Under the pieces are notes generated by a model that was not told the origin of the DNA, did no database searches, and was given only the letters and a program-made list of their open reading frames with translations. From JBBROS01 sp965217935 (GTDB lineage: Bacteria > Pseudomonadota > Alphaproteobacteria > Acetobacterales > Acetobacteraceae), in contig OZ244581.1 of the NCBI GenBank assembly GCA_965217935.1, forward strand, positions 1,612,001 to 1,676,000: 64,000 nt of DNA, written 5' to 3'. The translations under genes and the position numbers were made by a program. Below, piece by piece: positions 24,965 through 34,470 of this stretch (within the stretch, counting starts at the first letter, position 1; each line of letters starts with the position of its first letter).

Positions 24965-25861
24965 ATGACCCCCCAGGTTCACCTTCTCAGCGTCTTCGCC
25001 GCAGGCCCGCGCGGCGGCAACCCGGCGCCCATCGTGGCCGATGCCGCTGGCATGTCGGACGCGGACATGCAGGAGGTCGCCCGCGCCTACGGACATGAGA
25101 GCGGCTTCGTGCTGCCGGCGCCCGCCGGGTCCGGCTGCGAGTTCGCGTTCCGCTTCTGGGTGCCGAACCACGAGATGGAGATGTGCGGCCATGCCACGGT
25201 CGGCGCGGCCTGGCTGCTGGACCAGCTTGGCCGGCTGCCGCGGGACCAGGTCCGCATCTGGACACGGAGCGGCGTGGTGGAGGCCCATGTCGCCGACAGC
25301 GGCGGCGCCCGGCTGGTCGAGATCACGCAGCCGCAAGGGCGGGTCGAGCCCGTGCCGGACGCAGGGACGACGGAGGCCGAGATCCTGTCCGTGCTGGGCA
25401 TCACCTCGAACGAGTTGGCGCCGCTGCCTATCCAGAACGCCTGCACCAGCCGGGTGAAGACGCTGGTGCCCCTGAAAAGCGTGGCTGTGCTGGACGGGCT
25501 GCGGCCGGACATCCGCCGCATGGAAGGGATATGCGAGCGGATCGGCTCCACAGGGTTGTATCCCTATGCCTGGTCGGACCTGGACGGCCAGGTATTCGAC
25601 GCCCGCCAGTTCCCGAAGTCGTCCGGCTACCCCGAGGACGCGGCGACCGGCATCGCCGCGGCGGCGCTAGCCTTCGGGCTGCTGGCGAACGGCCTGGTTG
25701 AACCCACCGGCAGGCCGATCCGGGTGCGGCAGGGCAGGGCCATGGGCCGTCCGTCCGAGATCACGGTGCGGTTCCAAGGTGACGGCAGCGCCGTGCAGGG
25801 CTGCTGGCTTGGCGGCAACGCCCACCTGGAGCCGGCTGCCAAGACGGCCCTGGCAGGATGA
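24965..25861 (+). CDS. PhzF-family isomerase/epimerase
   Basis: A 298-residue PhzF-like protein with the diaminopimelate-epimerase fold. Recognisable blocks are FAAGPRGGNPAPIV at the N-terminus, HESGFVLP with the catalytic Glu (~46), the glycine-rich MCGHATVGAAWLL (~75) and SGYPEDAATGIAAAA (~225), a binding loop. Outside phenazine clusters these proteins are isomerases of unknown substrate, often in amine or amino acid catabolic clusters. ATG 24965 is 12 bases after the ABC chimera, and the stop overlaps the RidA fragment start. It appears intact. Confidence 0.88.
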   Translation: MTPQVHLLSVFAAGPRGGNPAPIVADAAGMSDADMQEVARAYGHESGFVLPAPAGSGCEFAFRFWVPNHEMEMCGHATVGAAWLLDQLGRLPRDQVRIWTRSGVVEAHVADSGGARLVEITQPQGRVEPVPDAGTTEAEILSVLGITSNELAPLPIQNACTSRVKTLVPLKSVAVLDGLRPDIRRMEGICERIGSTGLYPYAWSDLDGQVFDARQFPKSSGYPEDAATGIAAAALAFGLLANGLVEPTGRPIRVRQGRAMGRPSEITVRFQGDGSAVQGCWLGGNAHLEPAAKTALAG

Positions 25862-26103
25862 GGGTAGCGGAACGCCTTGGTGAATTGGGGTTGCGGTTGC
25901 CGGACCCGCCGCAGCCGCGGGGCAAGTACGTCCCTGTTGCCGTGCATGACGGCACAGCGCACGTTAGCGGGCAGTTGTCCCGGCAGGGCAACAGGGTGAT
26001 CGCCGGGCCGGTCACGTCCGGCACGGCGCCGGAGCTGGTGGCCCAGGCTGGGCAGGCCTGGGCGTTGCGGGCGCTCAGCGCGCTTGGCGGAGCCATCGGC
26101 GGC
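25858..26103 (+). pseudogene. 5' half of a RidA-family gene, fused to transposase
   Basis: The first ~82 codons match the start of RidA/YjgF proteins of the 150-residue type: ERLGELGLRLPDPP, VPVAVHDGTAHVSGQLS and ELVAQAGQAWALRALSAL. The homology ends at about residue 82 and continues without a stop into Tn3 transposase sequence. The C-terminal half, with the conserved Arg needed for imine deamination, is absent, so activity is not expected. The ATG overlaps the phzF stop, showing RidA was the last gene of that operon. Confidence 0.8.
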
Positions 26104-27522
26104 CTCTCCACCGACACGCCGGGCGAGGTCACGCGCTTGGCCAAGAGGCTGGATGCCACGTATCGGGACACGGCGGCGAACGTGCCCAAGAACGCCAGCG
26201 TGCAGGTGGATGGCGGCGACCTGGTGCTGTCTGCCCTGGACAAGCTGGGGGAACCCGCCAGCCTGGTCGTGCTCAAGGCGGCCGTTGCCGCCGGGCTGCC
26301 GCGGGTGGACCTGCCCGAGCTGCTGCTGGAAATGCACGCCCGCACCGGCTTCGCGAACGGCTTCACCCATGCCAGCGAGGGCGGCGCACGCGCCGGCGGC
26401 GTCGCCACCAGCATCTGCGCCGTACTGCTGGCCGAAGCCTGCAACACCGGCTTCGAGCCGCTGATCCGGCGCGACACGCCGGCGCTGGGCCGGTCGCGGC
26501 TGAGTTGGATGCGGCAGAACTACGTGCGGGCCGAAACTCTGACCCGTGCCAACGCTGCCCTGGTCGGCGCGCAGAACCGCATCCCGCTCGCCCGCACGTG
26601 GGGCGGGGGCGACGTGGCCTCTGCCGACTGGCTGCGATTAATCGTCCCCGTGCGGACCATCCACTCCGGGCCGAACCCGCGCTACTTCGGCCAGGAACGC
26701 GGGGTCACGTTCTACAACCTGGTCTCCGACCAGTTCACCGGCCTGGGTGGCATCACCGTGCCCGGTACGCTCCGCGACAGCCTGACCCTGCTCTCGCTCG
26801 CGCTGGAGCAGCAAACGGAGCTGCAGCCGACCGAGATCATGTCCGACGCCGGAGCCTACACGGACACGATCTTCGGCATCTTCCGCCTACTCGGCTTTCA
26901 GTTCAGCCCGCGCCTGGCCGACATCGGCGGCACCCGGTTTTGGCGCGTGGACGGCAAGGCCGACTACGGCGCCCTGGACGAGTTGGCCGCCCAGCGCGTC
27001 AACGTGGCACTCATCGTTCAGCACTGGGAGGACCTGCTGCGCCTGGCAGGCTCCCTCAAGCTCGGCACCGTGCAGGCCGCCGGTTTGATTCGCACCCTGC
27101 AAACCAAGAACCGCCTGACCAAGCTGGCCCGTGCGCTGGAGGAGCTGGGGCGGCTTATCAAGACACTCTACCTGCTTCGTTTCATTGACGACGCGGCTTA
27201 CAGGCGCCGCATCCTGGTGCAGCTCAACCGCGGCGAGGGCCGCCACCAGCTCGCTCGAACCGTGTTCCACGGCAAGCGCGGCGAACTGCGCCAGCGCTAC
27301 CGCGAAGGCCAGGAGGATCAGCTTGGAGTCTTGGGCCTGGTGGTGAACGTCACCGTGCCGTGGAACACAATCTACATGGACGCAGCGCTGAACCAGCTCC
27401 GGGCCGAAGGCTTCGACGTGCGCCCGGAGGACGCGGCCCGGCTGTCGCCGCTCGGCTTCGACCACATCAACATGCTGGGCCGCTATGCATTCATCCTGCC
27501 TGATGGCATCGCCCGCGGCGAA
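26104..27522 (+). pseudogene. Tn3-family transposase, C-terminal half
   Basis: About 475 codons of a Tn3-family TnpA (normally close to 1000 residues), in frame with the RidA fragment. Diagnostic stretches are ATSICAVLLAEACNTGFEPL, YFGQERGVTFYNLVSDQFTG, IMSDAGAYTDTIFG and near the end GFDHINMLGRYAFILPDGIA. The N-terminal half is missing and the last residues are cut by the IS630 element at 27523. The open frame runs on to 27846 only by chance through the IS. It cannot be active. Confidence 0.85.
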
Positions 27523-28685
27523 CTCATACCAACCCGCCTAAGAATTGACCTTTGCCCAAGCCCGATTGGTTACGGAGACGACCCGATCCAAATCACCAAT
27601 GAAGAAGGTCCAGGCGTTGCAGCACGCCTCGACGATGGCGTCATAGCTCTCCCAAACCGTCATGTTCAGCGTGTTGCCGCGCAGGTATTCCCGGACGTTT
27701 TCCAAGGGGGTTCAATTCAGGGCTGTAGGGTGCCAGCCGCACCAGCGTGGCAGTATCCGGCACGGCAAGCGCACCGCCCGTGCGATGCCATCCAGCGCCG
27801 TCGAGGACCAGCGCTGCATGGGCGCCGGGCGCGACCCGCGCGCTGATCTGCCGCAGATGCAGGGTCATGGCATCGATGTTGACTGATGGCATGATTAGGG
27901 CTTCGCCGGCTGCGCGCGCTGGACGCACGGCGCCGAAGACATAGGCCCGGTCGCGGCGGCAATCGCGCTCGGCAACCGGGCACGAGCCGCGTTCGCCCTC
28001 GCCTTGCCATTGCATCCGGCTACGCCGGCCGGAACCTTTGGCAAGTCTCGCCCAAACCGCGCCCAGCGTCCCCTGGCTCACCGACGCGGCCGATGGCCTT
28101 CGGCCCTCAACCATCTTCGAACCAGACCTCTCCGGCCGGGCCGCCGTATCGCGCGGCCACGGCGCGGCAGACAATGTCGCTGACGTGTTTTTAAAAGCCG
28201 CCTCGTCGTCGGCATCCTTGCCCGGATGCCCCGGGCGCGCCTGCAAGCGGGTCAGGTTCAGCGTGCCCAGCCATGTGCCGACCGTGGCAACATGCGCCGA
28301 GATCTTGAAACGCCGGCTGATCTCGCGTTGCAGATCAACGCAGCGCCACCGCACGACGGCGTGCCGGTCCAGGTCAGGCCCGTCGAGCGCACCCTGCTTG
28401 AGTTCGGCCATCTGCGCATCGCTCAGGTGCGGCGGCCGACCGGGAATAGGCTGGTTCGACAGCCCGGCAACCCCGCGGGCGATGGCAAGCAGGCGCCGAA
28501 CACCGCGGCCATCGCGCAGACGCGAGGCGATCTGCCGCAGCGCGCCGGTGCTGCGTTCCGCGCGGGTGACCTCGACCGGCTGGCCATGGCGCGAAGCCTT
28601 GCAAAGCAGAGGCCGCAGAGCGAATCAGATTTCAGCGCCGGTGGAAATCCCGTTGCGAGTCAATGCTTTCGCGAGTTGGTATAAG
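27523..28685 (-). mobile_element. IS630-family insertion sequence, decayed
   Basis: About 1.16 kb bounded by imperfect inverted ends: CTCATACCAACCCGCC (27523-27538) and, on the opposite strand, CTTATACCAACTCGC (28671-28685 reversed). It contains a broken IS630-type transposase on the minus strand. It is inserted in the last codons of the Tn3 transposase. No continuation of tnpA is visible beyond the right end, so the junction has been rearranged or deleted. Confidence 0.75.
27542..28640 (-). pseudogene. IS630-family transposase, multiple frameshifts
   Basis: Minus-strand pieces in different frames align in order with an IS630 transposase: GQPVEVTRAERS near 28.58 kb, RRFKISAHVATVGTWL near 28.3 kb, EVWFED (first catalytic Asp) near 28.13 kb, a YVFGAVRPARAAGEALI block near 27.95 kb, then ALVLDGAGWHRTG and LAPYSPELNP, and finally an ENVREYLRGNTLNMTVWE block ending RAWAKVNS and a stop at ~27.54 kb. 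Internal stops and at least two frame changes make it non-functional. Confidence 0.8.
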
Positions 28686-28860
28686 TTATGTGTAGGTCAA
28701 TGCACAAAGACAATCTCAATGGTTTGCCACTTACAGAACTCCGGCGCGGAAACTTTCCTATAAATAGAGTTTTTGCAAATAACAAATAATTATCAGTATT
28801 ATATTGTAATGATTTTTATATGAGCTTAGTTACATGAGTCTGTCGTTGGCCAGCAGCAAT
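28686..28860. other. AT-rich non-coding patch
   Basis: This stretch, especially 28740-28840, is around 25-30% G+C by eye, in sharp contrast to the rest of the window. It has no plausible gene. It lies exactly between the right end of the IS630 element and the decayed IS5-type transposase, so it is probably a fragment of foreign DNA. It contains TATAAATAGAG and similar promoter-like strings that are not reliable in such composition. Confidence 0.6.
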
Positions 28861-28959
28861 CCGCATTCTACATTTCTGTTCCTCTCAGCCGCATAGGCCA
28901 AGTTCCAGCAGCCGATTGCCGCGGCAAGTTTGTGCGGCGCTTGTCCGCGCAAAGAGGAG

Positions 28960-29674
28960 CGGTGCACCATTGAGGCCCTTATTTGGCGGCTGGACAACGG
29001 CGCCGAGCGACGTGCGATCCCGATAACTGGGCAACCGGCATCACGCCTCCCTGCGATTCCGCCGCTGGTCGCTCCGTGGCGTGTGGGGCCGGATCATGGC
29101 CAGCCTGGTAAGCTGAGGCGAGCCGCGCTTCGCGTGCGCCTGCATCGATGGCGCCGTCGCGCGGGGGCACCAGGAGGCGGCCGGGGCACGTCGTTCAAGC
29201 AAACCAGTCCTTTGAGCATGCGTGTCGTTTGCATGGGGGCCAGTCACGACGAGGCGTTGGGACGGCCGAGGGACGGGTTTGGCAGCAAGATCGTCGGCGT
29301 ATGCGACGTGGCTGGGTCGATGTCATGCGGGCGCCGGGCCAGGCGCGCGGATTGGCGCCATCGCTGGCGCTGCTCAGGCGTCTGCCCGCGGCGCTTGCTT
29401 TACGTCCTGGCTGACAGGGCCTGCGGCGCCCGGGCGTTCCGCAGCCAAACCAGGGCAATGGGAGCCACGCCCATCGCACCCTCGCGCAAGTGCGTCAAGC
29501 GGGCGCAGCCTTGCCTTTCTTGCCATTTATCGCCACCGCAACCTGATCGAGCGCTGCTGGTCGCGGCTGAAGCAACGTCGCGTGGTTGCGGCCCGCTACG
29601 ACCAGACAGCGTTGTGCTTTGCCGCAGGCATCGCCATCGCCGCGTCGCTCGACTGGATCAAAGCCAGGCTCTGA
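28960..29674 (+). pseudogene. IS5-family transposase, frameshifted
   Basis: Fragments in more than one frame match an IS5-type transposase in order: TIEALIWRLDNGAERRAIP (about 28970), an ACIDGAVARAHQEAAGA block (~29145), GRPRDGFGSKIVGVCD (~29265) and the tail IYRHRNLIERCWSRLKQRR...DWIKARL ending at 29674. The frame changes and loss of intermediate catalytic sequence show it is dead. Terminal repeats were not identified with confidence. Confidence 0.75.
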
Positions 29675-29882
29675 TCAGCACTCAAAATGCGAACAGAGCC
29701 TGACGGTCGGGTCGCGACAGACCTGAAACATATTTCGTACCGTTAACATCACAGTGACGCGAGACCTTGCCCTCTACCGAAACGATATCGTGCATTTTTA
29801 CGAATTGTATGTAACGTTCAGCTATCGGTAGCAACTATTTTGCCCGGCCGGCGCCAGCAACGCCTGCCTTCGGATTGAATCT
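29675..29882. promoter_or_regulatory. Upstream region of the aminoacyl-carrier operon
   Basis: About 200 bases of lower G+C than the surrounding genes, between the IS5 remnant and the hydrolase start. It holds a short palindrome ACGATATCGT near 29784 and a 7-base inverted repeat CTACCGA/TCGGTAG around 29774-29828. This is the likely promoter of the four-gene operon downstream. I could not assign a specific sigma-factor site. Confidence 0.4.
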
Positions 29883-31681
29883 ATGACTGCCCAAACCATC
29901 CGGCTTTCCAATGCAGACGGGCACGACATTGCGCCGGTCGCGTTCGGCGCGTGCTTCGGCTATCTCCACGGCGGATATTGCGACGTTGGCATCGTCATCT
30001 GCTCCGGCACCGGCCGCGATGCGCGGGGGAGCTACGGCGCATTCCGGCTTTTGGCTTCGGGCCTCTCTCGCGCCGGCTACCCAACGCTCCGGTTCGACTA
30101 CCCAGGCGCTGGCGACTCCCCGGCTCTCGACGGCGAGGAACCGTGCGGGGCTTGGCTTGCAAGCGTCAACGATGCCGCAGACCGGATGCGCGACACGGGC
30201 GTCAAACAAATCATCTTCTGCGGTCACCGCTTAGGGGCGTTGCTCGCCGCATCGGTCGCGGCCAGACGCCGCGACGTCGGCGGCCTGATCCTGATCGATC
30301 CCGCAATCTCCGGCGCACTCTACCTTCGAGAGCTCGCGATCGAGCAGGAGATGATGTCGGACGGTCCCGGCGCCGGCGATGGCCGCCTCGAATGCGAGGG
30401 CATCGTGCTCACCCCCGCGTCCGACGCGCCGTTCCGCGTCCTCGATCTAATGAAGCTGCACTCAAGCCCGGCATCGCGCGCGCTCATCCTCGCCTCCTCC
30501 AAGCGTCCGGCAAACGCCAGGCTCGCCGACCGGCTGACCGCGCTCGGCGCCGATGTCGAGCAGGAGCTTTTCACTCCGATGCTGGAATTCGCGACGGGCG
30601 GCCTCGTCGACCCGAAGCCGCCGCTTCAGCGCATCGCTCAATGGCTCGGCCCGGCCAAGCCGACTGCGTTCAGGCCGGCATTGCTTCCGCCGAGCCCCGT
30701 CGAGCTGCCCGACAAGCTCGGGCGCTTCACCGAGCGTCCTTTGCAGTTCGGCGCAGGCCGGCGCCTGTTCGGAATGCTATGCCGTCCGAATAGGGAGATC
30801 ATCCCGGGCTTCGTCGTCGTGATCGGCAATCCCGGGGCAGCCTCGCACCACGGCTATGCCGGCTTCACCGTGCGTTTGGCGCGGCAACTGGCAAGCGCCG
30901 GCTATGCCTCATTGCGCATGGACTACGCCGGCATCGGCGAAAGCGTCTCCGAGCAACCCACCCACATCTATCAGACCGACCGCATCGGCGATACGGCCGC
31001 GGCGATCGACGCCCTCGGCGCCTCGGCTTCAGCCGGTTCGGCGCCGCCGGCCTGTGCTCCGCAGCCTACCATAGCCTGCAGACGAGCCTGGCCGATCATC
31101 GGGTCGAAACCGTGGCGATGTTGAACCCGTCGACGTTCTTCTGGCCCAAGGGCCAGGATTTTGCTCAGTTTATCCAGAACAACACGCGCTCAACCAAGTT
31201 CTATGTCGAGACGATGATGGGGCGCAAAGGCTGGCGGCGGCTGCTTCGCGGCGAACTGAACGTGCCGCGCGCCATCCGCACCGTTCGGACGCATCTGCTC
31301 CGGCGCGCGAAGGCGATGGGCGCGCGCGCGGCCGCTCTGGCGGGATGGCAAGGCCGGGCTACGACGCCGCGGCAGGCGATGGCGCGCTTGTCCGCTCGCG
31401 GCGTGCGGACGCTTGTAATGGTGGGGACGATCGACGCCGGGCTGGATGTGCTGCAGGCGCATTTCGGACGCGGCGGCCGCTGGCTGGAGGCGCTGCCCGG
31501 CGCCACGCTGCGCTTGATGGACACGGTCGACCACTCGCTCACCCGCGTGACCATGCACGAGGACGTCATCGCCGTGGTCATTGAGTTCCTGCGCGCCGCA
31601 TACGAGCAGGCCGACGTAAAAGCCGCGGCCGGCCAGACAGCAGCCGCATCGAGCGGCCCAATTGACCAGGAGGCCGCATGA
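29883..31681 (+). pseudogene. Double alpha/beta hydrolase, frameshifted at ~31.02 kb
   Basis: Two tandem alpha/beta-hydrolase domains resembling exosortase-associated hydrolases. Domain 1 (residues 1-~240) has GHRLG at 114-118, with Arg in place of the usual nucleophile. Domain 2 starts near residue 290 (IPGFVVVIGNPG, SLRMDYAGIGES). Its frame is lost at about 31,015-31,022; the adjacent frame continues with SRFGAAGLCSAAYHSL, placing Cys in the nucleophile elbow as in PHA synthases, then the Asp (VGTIDAGLD) and His (VDHSLT) regions to the stop at 31,681. A one-base deletion or sequencing error explains it; the repaired protein would be ~599 residues. The end overlaps the next gene by ATGA. Possible acyl- or aminoacyl-transfer/thioesterase role. 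Confidence 0.75.
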
Positions 31682-32862
31682 CCGAGGTACGCGTCGATCT
31701 GGACGAGGCCCTTGCCGACGACGCCTTGGCCCAGGTTGGCAAAATGCTGCGCCGCAGCTTCGACGTCGAAACCCTGGACCAGGCCGGCGGCGCCCTCACT
31801 CTCGTCGTCAACGACGCCGTTGCAACGAACGAGCTGCGCAAACGGCTCAAGCAAGCCGTCAGCGCACGCCGCTACGCCACCGGCGCGTGCCTGTTCTCCC
31901 GCTCCGTGCCAGACCATCGGGAGACCGATCCGCAGCCGGCGCTCGAGGCGAAGGGCGACGTCGCCGTCATGGGCCCCGGCCTGTTCGCCTTCCGCGGCGA
32001 TTTCCTGCGCGTGCGCGTAGCACTGGACGGGCTCGTTCGCGCCATCGCCGGCCGGTGCGGCGCCGAGGAACTCGCCTACCCGCCGCTCTGGCCGGTCAAC
32101 GTGCTCCGATCCATCAATTACTTCCACGATTTCCCGCACCTCGCCATGCTGGCCTCCGGCGTCGCCCCGCACTACGAGGCCCGCAGCGCGTTCGCCGGCC
32201 GGTTCCGCAAAGGGTCGGGCGAGACCGTCATCGCCTGCACCGCCGAGAACGGGTTGGCGCCCGCCAGCAACGCGCTCGCGCCCACCGTCTGCGACTGCTG
32301 CTATTGGCTGCTGCGCGGGCGCCGCGACGTGTCCGACCAAATCCTCACCGTCCACGGCCAGGTGTTCCGCAACGAGGCCAGCGCCCAGGGGCGGATCGAC
32401 CGGCTGACGGGCTACACGATGCGCGAGATCGTGCTGATCGGCAGCGAAGCCTTCGTGGCCGCCAAGCGAGAGGCGCTGATCGACGAGGTGATCGAGCTGG
32501 TGACGGGCCTCGACCTCGCCTGCACGATCCAGGCCGCGGATGACCCGTTCTTCAGCAACGACGCGCTGCTGAAGAACTCCTATCAGAACATGGCGCAGCT
32601 CAAATACGAAGTCGTGGCGCCCCTGTTCGCGGGCCATGGCGCCGCGGTCGCGTCGGTCAACCTGCACAACGACTTCTTCAGCCGCAGCTACGCCTACCAA
32701 AACCGGGACGGCAATCACCCGACCAGCGCCTGCGTGGCGTTCGGCTACGAGCGGATGGCCTACGCCTTGTTCTGCCGTCACGGCGCCGAGCTTTCGGACT
32801 GGCCCGAGCCGGTGCGCGCAGCCCTCGGCCTCAACCGATGCAACGAGACAAAGACCCCATGA
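31678..32862 (+). CDS. Class-II synthetase-like amino acid:carrier-protein ligase
   Basis: A 394-residue class II aminoacyl-tRNA-synthetase-like enzyme without a tRNA-binding domain. Motif 2 is FRNEAS (230-235) and motif 3 is GYERM (Arg359). Cys205, Glu250 and Cys352 have the spacing expected for the catalytic zinc ligands of Bradyrhizobium-type amino acid:[carrier protein] ligases, which resemble archaeal SerRS cores and load glycine or alanine on a phosphopantetheine arm. Residues 1-~130 form an extra N-terminal region of unknown role. The downstream ATG of a carrier protein overlaps its stop by four bases, supporting the assignment. Amino acid specificity is not predictable here. Confidence 0.82.
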   Translation: MTEVRVDLDEALADDALAQVGKMLRRSFDVETLDQAGGALTLVVNDAVATNELRKRLKQAVSARRYATGACLFSRSVPDHRETDPQPALEAKGDVAVMGPGLFAFRGDFLRVRVALDGLVRAIAGRCGAEELAYPPLWPVNVLRSINYFHDFPHLAMLASGVAPHYEARSAFAGRFRKGSGETVIACTAENGLAPASNALAPTVCDCCYWLLRGRRDVSDQILTVHGQVFRNEASAQGRIDRLTGYTMREIVLIGSEAFVAAKREALIDEVIELVTGLDLACTIQAADDPFFSNDALLKNSYQNMAQLKYEVVAPLFAGHGAAVASVNLHNDFFSRSYAYQNRDGNHPTSACVAFGYERMAYALFCRHGAELSDWPEPVRAALGLNRCNETKTP

Positions 32863-33104
32863 CGGACCAGAACGGCGTCCCGCCCGAACTCCTCAGGATC
32901 CTTCGCGACGAGCTGCAGGAGCCGGCGCTCGAGCTGACCGCAGCGATGACGCCGGACGACGTTCCCGGCTGGGACTCGACCTCGATGGCCGGCATCGTCA
33001 TGGCGCTGGAGGAAGAGCTCGGGGTCGAGTTCCGCGCCAAGGAGCTGAAGGACATCCGCTCGGTCGGCGACCTCGCCCGCCTGCTCAGCCAGCACCGCGT
33101 CTGA
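32859..33104 (+). CDS. Acyl/aminoacyl carrier protein
   Basis: An 81-residue carrier protein of the ACP fold. The phosphopantetheine site is Ser40 in GWDSTSMAGIV; the C-terminal helix LGVEFRAKELKDIRSVGDLA is typical. The start at 32859 overlaps the ligase stop (ATGA), so the pair is translationally coupled, as for known amino acid:carrier ligases and their dedicated carriers. No phosphopantetheinyl transferase is in the window. It probably presents an amino acid thioester to the condensation-domain protein encoded next. Confidence 0.9.
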   Translation: MTDQNGVPPELLRILRDELQEPALELTAAMTPDDVPGWDSTSMAGIVMALEEELGVEFRAKELKDIRSVGDLARLLSQHRV

Positions 33105-33112
33105 GCGCCGCG

Positions 33113-34426
33113 ATGGACGCCGCACGGGTTGCGACGCCGGGCAGGCGCCCGCTATCCCCGGCGCAATGGCCGATCCTGCGGTCGGAGGTGCTGCACCGCG
33201 ACACCTCGCGCTGGACGCAGCTGACCGTCGTGCTTATGCGCGGCGCCATCGATCCGGACCGCCTGTCGCGCGCGCTGGATACCGTGATCGCGCGCCACCC
33301 GGCCCTGCGTACGCAAATCCGGCGCCGGGGGCGGGAGGTCTGGCAGGAGTTCGGCGCGTCCGGCATCCACCTGATCCGCCATGACCAGCCCACGCCGCCC
33401 TGCGGGCAGCAAGCGGCCATCGATGCCTTCGTGCGTGCCGCCGGCGGCCGTTGTTTTCCGCTCTACGGCCCCGCGTTGTTCCGGCCCGACCTGTTGATCC
33501 TGAGCCCCGACGCAGCGGTCCTGTTGCTCAGCCTGCATCATATCGCGGCCGACGGGATTGCCTTGGCCGGTCTGGCGCCGCAGATCGCGGCGGCTTACCG
33601 CGGCGAGAACGGCTCGGCCGCAACCGACGGCGCCTATGAGAACTGGCTCGACCGTCAAGCTGCCCATGACTTCACGCCCGGCATCGAAGCCGCGCGGCGC
33701 TTCTACCAACAAACGATCGACGATGCCGTCGCCAAGCACGCTTCACTCTACGACCGCCCGGCGGACACCGGAACGGCCGATCCGCCCCACTTGCCGGAAG
33801 CCACTTGCATCATGGCGGCGGAAACCACCGGCGCGTTGCGAACACTGGCGCGGGCCAATCGCGCCACGCCGTTCATCGTCCTGCTCGCAGCATTCGCCTC
33901 CGTGCTCGAACGCGCCCTGGAGGCACCGGACTTGCTGTTCGGAACCTTCGTGTCCGGACGACAGGGCGAGCCAGGTCCGATCATCGGGTCATGCATCAAC
34001 ACGCTTCTGCTCCGCATCCGCCTGGAGGGCTGCGCGACGCCGCAGCAACGGATTGCCGCCGCCAGGGAAGCCTGGCGCCCGGTTCGCCAGCACCAGGCCA
34101 CGCCGCAATCCAAGCTGACTGGCTCGCCCGGGCTCCCGCTGCCGCAGTTCGCCGTCAACTACCTTGACATGGACGACGCGCCCTTCGAGGCGCCGGGCGT
34201 GGACGCCAGCGTGACGCACGCGCAGCAGGGCTTCCCGCTCAACGATCTCCTGCTCTACGCCCTGAGCGAGCAGGACGGCCGTCTGCGGCTCCGGCTGATC
34301 GTCGGGTCCGGCGTCCGGCGGATCAGCCCGGCACGTCTGACCGGCCTGCTCACGTCGCTGGCCGGCACGCTGCGCGAGTGGACCGGCTCAGCCGCCGATC
34401 TGGACAGGCCGGTCGAGACGCTCTGA
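33113..34426 (+). CDS. Stand-alone condensation-domain acyltransferase
   Basis: A 437-residue single-domain protein of the NRPS condensation/CoA-dependent acyltransferase superfamily. The catalytic motif is HHIAADG at 142-148 with His143; the N-terminal PLSPAQWPILRSE block and the ...LLFGTFVSGRQ.. (around 280) block fit C-domains. There is no adenylation, carrier or thioesterase domain attached. It starts eight bases after the carrier-protein stop. The likely reaction is transfer of the carrier-bound amino acid to an amine or hydroxyl acceptor, giving an amide or ester. The acceptor is unknown. Confidence 0.85.
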   Translation: MDAARVATPGRRPLSPAQWPILRSEVLHRDTSRWTQLTVVLMRGAIDPDRLSRALDTVIARHPALRTQIRRRGREVWQEFGASGIHLIRHDQPTPPCGQQAAIDAFVRAAGGRCFPLYGPALFRPDLLILSPDAAVLLLSLHHIAADGIALAGLAPQIAAAYRGENGSAATDGAYENWLDRQAAHDFTPGIEAARRFYQQTIDDAVAKHASLYDRPADTGTADPPHLPEATCIMAAETTGALRTLARANRATPFIVLLAAFASVLERALEAPDLLFGTFVSGRQGEPGPIIGSCINTLLLRIRLEGCATPQQRIAAAREAWRPVRQHQATPQSKLTGSPGLPLPQFAVNYLDMDDAPFEAPGVDASVTHAQQGFPLNDLLLYALSEQDGRLRLRLIVGSGVRRISPARLTGLLTSLAGTLREWTGSAADLDRPVETL

Positions 34427-34470
34427 ACCATACCGGATTTCCCGGAGGCCATTTGGTTCGGGTCAGGCGG

